The notes under the pieces: model-generated
Seen by the model: the letters and a program-made list of their open reading frames with translations, nothing else
Told to the model about the DNA's origin: nothing
Databases searched by the model: none
In this document: piece after piece, positions 5,169-7,988 of the stretch
Layout of the letters: each line of letters begins with the position of its first letter
Position numbering within the stretch: position 1 is the stretch's first letter
Made by a program: the position numbers and the translations under genes
Source: an uncultured Collinsella sp.
GTDB lineage: Bacteria > Actinomycetota > Coriobacteriia > Coriobacteriales > Coriobacteriaceae
Direction of reading: 5' to 3'
Assembly: GCA_902493915.1 (NCBI GenBank)
Contig: CABUQY010000076.1
Coordinates: 1 to 7,988, forward strand
DNA length: 7,988 nt

Positions 5169-6269
5169 ATGTACAACAAGCGCGTACTCGTCGCCATGAG
5201 CGGCGGCGTCGATTCCAGCGTGACCGCGTACCTGCTCAAATGCCAGGGCTACGAATGCGTCGGCGCCACCATGCGCCTCACCTGCCCCGCGCCCGATCCC
5301 GTCACAGGCATGAGCAAAGTCGACCGCGACATCGCCGACGCGAAGGCCGTCGCCGAGCGCATCGGGATTCCCCATCACGTGCTCGACCTGCAGCAGACGT
5401 TCGACCGCAGCGTGATCGAGCGCTTTGTGAATGCCTACCAGGAGGGGCTGACGCCCAACCCCTGCATCATTTGCAACCGTCACATCAAGTTTGGCGCGCT
5501 GCTGGACGCTGCGTTGGATATGGGCTGCGACTATATCGCCACGGGCCATTACGCCAAGACGAGCCAGGCGCCCGATGGCACGTGGCAGCTGCACCGCGGC
5601 GAGGACCCCAAAAAGGATCAGAGCTACTTTTTGTATTCGCTTACGCAAGAACGCCTCACGCGCACTATTTTTCCGCTGGCAGGCCTGGACAAAGAGCGCG
5701 ACGTGCGCCGCATAGCCGCCGAGCAGGGCTTTACTAATGCCAAGAAGGCCGAAAGCGAAGACATCTGCTTTATTCCCGACGGCGACTACGCGGGCTATAT
5801 CGAGCGCCGCTGCGGTCATCCCGCTGCACCGGGCGACATCGTATGGCGCGACGGCAGCGTGGTCGGGCGCCACAACGGTGCACTGCGCTACACCATCGGC
5901 CAGCGCAAGGGCCTGGGCGTCGCGATGGCGCATCCCGTATACGTGACAGGCGTCGACGCCGGCAGCAACATTGTGCATCTGGGCGAAGCCGAGGACCTGG
6001 CGGCCACAGCGCTCACGGCCAACGACTGGATCTGGAGCGCCCCTGCCGACCGCATGGAGGCAGAGCTCACGTCCGGCGGCATTCACGTGGGCGCCAAGTA
6101 CCGCTACCGTCAAAAGGACCAGGCAGCAACCCTTACACGTGGCGAAGACGGGCAAATGCTGCTAACTTTTGACGAGCCACAGCGCGCCATCGCCCCCGGT
6201 CAGGCCGTCGTAGTCTACCGCGGCGACGTCGTCCTCGGCGGCGGTACGGTGACCGGCGCCATCAAATAG
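5169..6269 (+). CDS. mnmA: tRNA-specific 2-thiouridylase MnmA
   Basis: MnmA adenylates and then thiolates U34 of the Lys, Glu and Gln tRNAs, producing the s2U of mnm5s2U/cmnm5s2U at the wobble base. The sulfur comes ultimately from cysteine through a cysteine desulfurase. At 366 residues the length is normal. Seen: the PP-loop ATP-binding motif SGGVDSS at 11-17; PNPCIICNRHIKF at 96-108, with Cys102 equivalent to the first catalytic cysteine of E. coli MnmA (C102) and an additional Cys99 giving CxxC; TGHYAK at 125-130; DQSYFLY at 150-156; ESEDICFIP at 195-203 with the second catalytic Cys200; and GQRKGLGV at 244-251. AAGGAG lies 10 nt before the ATG at 5169. The sulfur-transfer role fits the cysK neighbour, but a terminator separates them, so they need not be co-transcribed. 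No desulfurase gene is next to it in the window. Confidence 0.97.
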   Translation: MYNKRVLVAMSGGVDSSVTAYLLKCQGYECVGATMRLTCPAPDPVTGMSKVDRDIADAKAVAERIGIPHHVLDLQQTFDRSVIERFVNAYQEGLTPNPCIICNRHIKFGALLDAALDMGCDYIATGHYAKTSQAPDGTWQLHRGEDPKKDQSYFLYSLTQERLTRTIFPLAGLDKERDVRRIAAEQGFTNAKKAESEDICFIPDGDYAGYIERRCGHPAAPGDIVWRDGSVVGRHNGALRYTIGQRKGLGVAMAHPVYVTGVDAGSNIVHLGEAEDLAATALTANDWIWSAPADRMEAELTSGGIHVGAKYRYRQKDQAATLTRGEDGQMLLTFDEPQRAIAPGQAVVVYRGDVVLGGGTVTGAIK

Positions 6270-6282
6270 CCGTACCCTCGAT

Positions 6283-6351
6283 AAGTTGCGGTGAAATAGG
6301 GACTGTTTAAGCGTTTCAAACGCCAAAACAGTCCCTATTTCACCGCAACTT
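6283..6351. repeat. 69-bp near-perfect palindrome, copy 1 (after mnmA)
   Basis: The arms 6283-6308 and 6326-6351 are fully complementary over 26 bp and start with AAGTTGCGGTGAAATAGGGA. An inner stem, GCGTTT-C-AAACGC (6311-6323), closes the middle. It begins 13 nt after the mnmA stop. As RNA it would form a very stable rod and may act as a bidirectional transcript end. It is nearly identical to the copy at 7413-7481. Confidence 0.9.
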
Positions 6352-6352
6352 T

Positions 6353-6405
6353 GTTAAGTATTATGCTCTGTTTAAATGCTAAATTTAACATTGTAAATAC
6401 TTAAC
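6353..6405. promoter_or_regulatory. AT-rich nested inverted repeat upstream of HipA-like gene
   Basis: GTTAAGTATT (6353-6362) and AATACTTAAC (6396-6405) are perfect 10-bp inverted repeats. Between them, TGTTTAAAT and ATTTAACA form a second, inner repeat with one bulged T. The segment is far more AT-rich than the rest of the window and is the only promoter-like region ahead of the HipA-like gene. A possible TTTAAA/TAAATA pair (17-nt spacer) is weak. It could be an operator or the trace of an insertion. Confidence 0.5.
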
Positions 6406-6471
6406 GAGGCCAGCAGCTTAAGGCCAACGATTTCTCGCTATCGAGACCCAGGTATCGCCAGCGGTATTGAA

Positions 6472-7398
6472 GTGCCCGTCCGATGCCTGGGTTTTTCGCT
6501 TTCGGATTGCTACTGGCTAAGACCGGTCGGCTGCGATGAGCTCAATTGGCGGCACCTCAATTACTTCGAGAACGATTTTGAACGGTCGGCACCCGAGCAG
6601 CGTTCAGGCTGGCTTGAGGGCATCGGACTCAAAAATCCTGACAATACGTCCGAGGGCGAGCTCCCCAAATCCTGGATGATCCGCAATGGCGTTCGTATCC
6701 TGGTCAAAGGATGTGGAATGGACGATCAGCGACCGTTTAACGAGGCGGTTGCAACAGCTCTACATCGGCGTCTGCTATCCAAAGGTGAGTTTGTTCCCTA
6801 TACGGTCGAGCGCATGTTCGACGGGCCCGTATGCCTATGCGATGACTTTCTTAATGGCCGCGAGGAATACGTGCCGGCCGCTTATATCAGGGACGCACTC
6901 GGTGGCCAGCGAGGAAGCTCGACATACGATCGATACTGTCGATATCTCGGCAGACACGGGGCTGACGAAGGTGCCGTGAGAAGATCCATGTCGCAGATGA
7001 TCGTCTGTGATGCCCTCCTGGCCAACAGCGACCGCCACTGGCGAAACTTCGGCATCATCCGCAACGTCGACACGCTGGAAATACGGCCTGCACCGCTGTT
7101 CGATAGCGGTAATTGCTTGTGGTACAACGTGCCAGCCGCCGCGCTCGTTACCGGGGAGTTTGGGTTTGCCGCCAAACCGTTCGGGCCGGACCCTTCCACT
7201 CAGCTGGCATTTGCCGACTCACTCGATTGGTTCGATGCATCGCACCTCGATGGGTTCGTCGACGAGGCGGTCGAAATCCTCTCACAAAGCGCATGGGCAA
7301 CGGCTGACAATCGCCTCAACGCCATCCGCCGCGGTCTCGAGCGCCGCACAATAGAGGTAAGCGCCGCCGTTGAGGTACTACGGCACGTGCAGAGATAA
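6472..7398 (+). CDS. HipA-like kinase-fold protein, probably lacking its N-terminus
   Basis: This 308-residue protein has the HipA C-terminal-like kinase fold. Seen: an ILVKG strand with Lys79 (candidate ATP-binding lysine); FNEA at 89-92 with a candidate helix-C glutamate; the catalytic loop NSDRHWRNFG at 185-194 (Asp187, Asn192); and LFDSG at 209-213, the metal-binding Asp (DFG-like). Relatives carry GLSLTDxYW near residue 90 or later, but here the equivalent GFSLSDCYW starts at residue 7. The same frame remains open upstream to a stop at 6394 and encodes family-like sequence with no ATG, GTG or TTG. GTG at 6472 is thus the only conventional start and has a poor ribosome-binding site. The gene may be 5'-truncated, decayed or use an atypical start. 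HipA kinases phosphorylate proteins such as GltX in toxin-antitoxin pairs, but no HipB-like antitoxin is adjacent. The substrate is unknown, so toxin activity should not be assumed. Two palindromes flank the gene. Confidence 0.75.
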   Translation: MPVRCLGFSLSDCYWLRPVGCDELNWRHLNYFENDFERSAPEQRSGWLEGIGLKNPDNTSEGELPKSWMIRNGVRILVKGCGMDDQRPFNEAVATALHRRLLSKGEFVPYTVERMFDGPVCLCDDFLNGREEYVPAAYIRDALGGQRGSSTYDRYCRYLGRHGADEGAVRRSMSQMIVCDALLANSDRHWRNFGIIRNVDTLEIRPAPLFDSGNCLWYNVPAAALVTGEFGFAAKPFGPDPSTQLAFADSLDWFDASHLDGFVDEAVEILSQSAWATADNRLNAIRRGLERRTIEVSAAVEVLRHVQR

Positions 7399-7412
7399 CG
7401 GCGCCGCCTCCT

Positions 7413-7481
7413 AAGTTGCGGTGAAATAGGGACTGATTTCGCATTTAAAACGCTTAAACAGTCCCTATTTCACCGCAACTT
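7413..7481. repeat. 69-bp palindrome, copy 2 (after HipA-like gene)
   Basis: The arms 7413-7438 and 7456-7481 differ from copy 1 only near the centre (GACTGATT instead of GACTGTTT on the left). The inner segment is GCATTT-A-AAACGC, with one mismatch. It starts 14 nt after the HipA-like stop, almost the same spacing as copy 1 to the mnmA stop. It lies in the gap between convergent genes. Confidence 0.9.
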
Positions 7482-7493
7482 ATTGGGGGGGGT

Positions 7494-7526
7494 GGCGCTG
7501 GCTTTTCAGTCATGCTGGCCAGCGCC
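7494..7526. other. GC stem-loop between convergent genes
   Basis: GGCGCTGGC (7494-7502) and GCCAGCGCC (7518-7526) pair perfectly over 9 bp. On the minus strand it lies 14 nt after the peptidase stop, where a terminator is expected. However, the downstream sequence is a C8 run (G8 at 7485-7492 on the plus strand) instead of T's, so it is at best an atypical or Rho-assisted terminator. Confidence 0.5.
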
Positions 7527-7539
7527 GTTATCGGTGCGC

Positions 7540-7988
7540 CTAGCGCTGCACGTAGGCGTGAACGAGCTCGTAGGTGTTGCGCACGCCGTCCATGTGGCTG
7601 CGCTCGTAGTTGTGGCTCGCGTACACGCCGGGGCCGATCAGGCCGTGACGGATGTCGTAGCCGACAGAAAGCGTGGCCTCAACGTCTGAGCCGTAGTGCG
7701 GATACACGTCGATGGCGTAATCGAGCTCCAGCTCGCGCGCGATATTGGACAGCGTGGTCACCAGATCGTAGTTATAGGGGCCACCTGAATCCTTGGCGCA
7801 GATCGACACCATGCGCTCGGTGCAGCCCAGGTCGTCGCCCACGCAGCCCATGTCAACGCTGATCATCTCGCGCGTGTCGGCCGGCACGAAGGCACCGCCG
7901 TGGCCGACCTCCTCGTACACGGTAAAGAGCAGCGACACCTTGCGCGAAAGCGTCACCTCGCCGCCAGCAACGGCGCGGGCCAAGCCCA
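7540..7988 (-). CDS. M42 family metallopeptidase, C-terminal part (5' end beyond window)
   Basis: About 149 C-terminal residues of an M42 (glutamyl aminopeptidase/FrvX/cellulase-M like) peptidase are present. These are two-metal cytoplasmic aminopeptidases, usually forming large TET-like oligomers that trim peptides. Seen, numbering from the codon at 7983: VYEEVGHGG at 22-30, containing the paired Glu that supply the catalytic base and a metal ligand; SVDMG at 42-46 with a metal-binding Asp; and ASHNYERSHMDGV at 122-134, whose His supplies the last metal ligand. The frame continues unbroken through the right edge, so the TTG at 7983 is internal and not the start. The stop is TAG at 7540-7542. 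The gene converges with the HipA-like gene. The family is firm, but the substrate specificity is unknown. Confidence 0.93.
   Translation of the reverse strand, partial: GLARAVAGGEVTLSRKVSLLFTVYEEVGHGGAFVPADTREMISVDMGCVGDDLGCTERMVSICAKDSGGPYNYDLVTTLSNIARELELDYAIDVYPHYGSDVEATLSVGYDIRHGLIGPGVYASHNYERSHMDGVRNTYELVHAYVQR

Noticed and set aside
4923..6155. Long minus-strand open frame (410 codons) antisense to mnmA
   Set aside because: mnmA has every catalytic motif in the plus frame. The antisense product is Ala/Val/His-rich and overlaps the end of cysK as well as the intergenic terminator.
6283..7481. hipBA toxin-antitoxin operon
   Set aside because: Only a HipA-like kinase fold is present. No small Xre/HTH HipB-like gene lies before or after it, and the gene's own start is doubtful.
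6283..7481. CRISPR or complete insertion sequence
   Set aside because: There are only two repeats, 1.1 kb apart, with a gene in between, no spacer array and no transposase in the window.

Overview
The window is GC-rich, tightly packed bacterial DNA. Its gene content and codon use (GC-ending codons, Ala/Arg-rich proteins) suggest an actinobacterial gut commensal of the Coriobacteriia. Collinsella is my best guess, made from the character of the proteins and the short intergenic palindromes rather than from any marker gene.

Layout, left to right. A long minus-strand frame (2016 down to base 1, cut by the window edge) encodes a large AddB/RexB-like helicase-nuclease homologue without a visible Walker A motif and with an 18-bp tandem repeat at the edge. 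Upstream of it lie a palindromic repeat and an intrinsic terminator, then a minus-strand gene for a YerC/YecD-type TrpR-related regulator (2237-2536). A 324-base stretch without a supported gene follows, carrying a likely promoter and 5' hairpin for that regulator. Next is a plus-strand YvlD-like 'phage holin family' membrane protein (2861-3226) with a good terminator. It converges on a minus-strand Rrf2-family regulator with four clustered cysteines (3367-3795). This regulator is divergent from cysK (4049-4987), and the 253-bp space between them holds promoters for both genes and several small palindromes. After cysK and a strong intrinsic terminator comes mnmA (5169-6269). A HipA-like kinase gene (6472-7398) follows, bracketed by two near-identical 69-bp palindromes. 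The window closes with the C-terminal part of an M42 metallopeptidase on the minus strand (7540-7988).

The centre of the window has a sulfur theme: a probable Fe-S or cysteine-sensing Rrf2 regulator faces cysteine synthase, and mnmA (tRNA 2-thiouridylation) is next. Regulation of cysK by the Rrf2 protein is inferred from the divergent arrangement and the promoter-overlapping palindromes.

The most unusual structure is at the right: the HipA-like gene has no HipB partner, seems to lack its N-terminal region, has a nested AT-rich inverted repeat in front and is flanked by matching palindromes. Two other palindromes of different sequence (2108-2178 and 3332-3360) also lie in intergenic gaps and share a GGGAC/GTCCC core. 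The simplest reading is several families of dispersed REP-like hairpins. I see no CRISPR array, tRNA, rRNA or complete insertion sequence.
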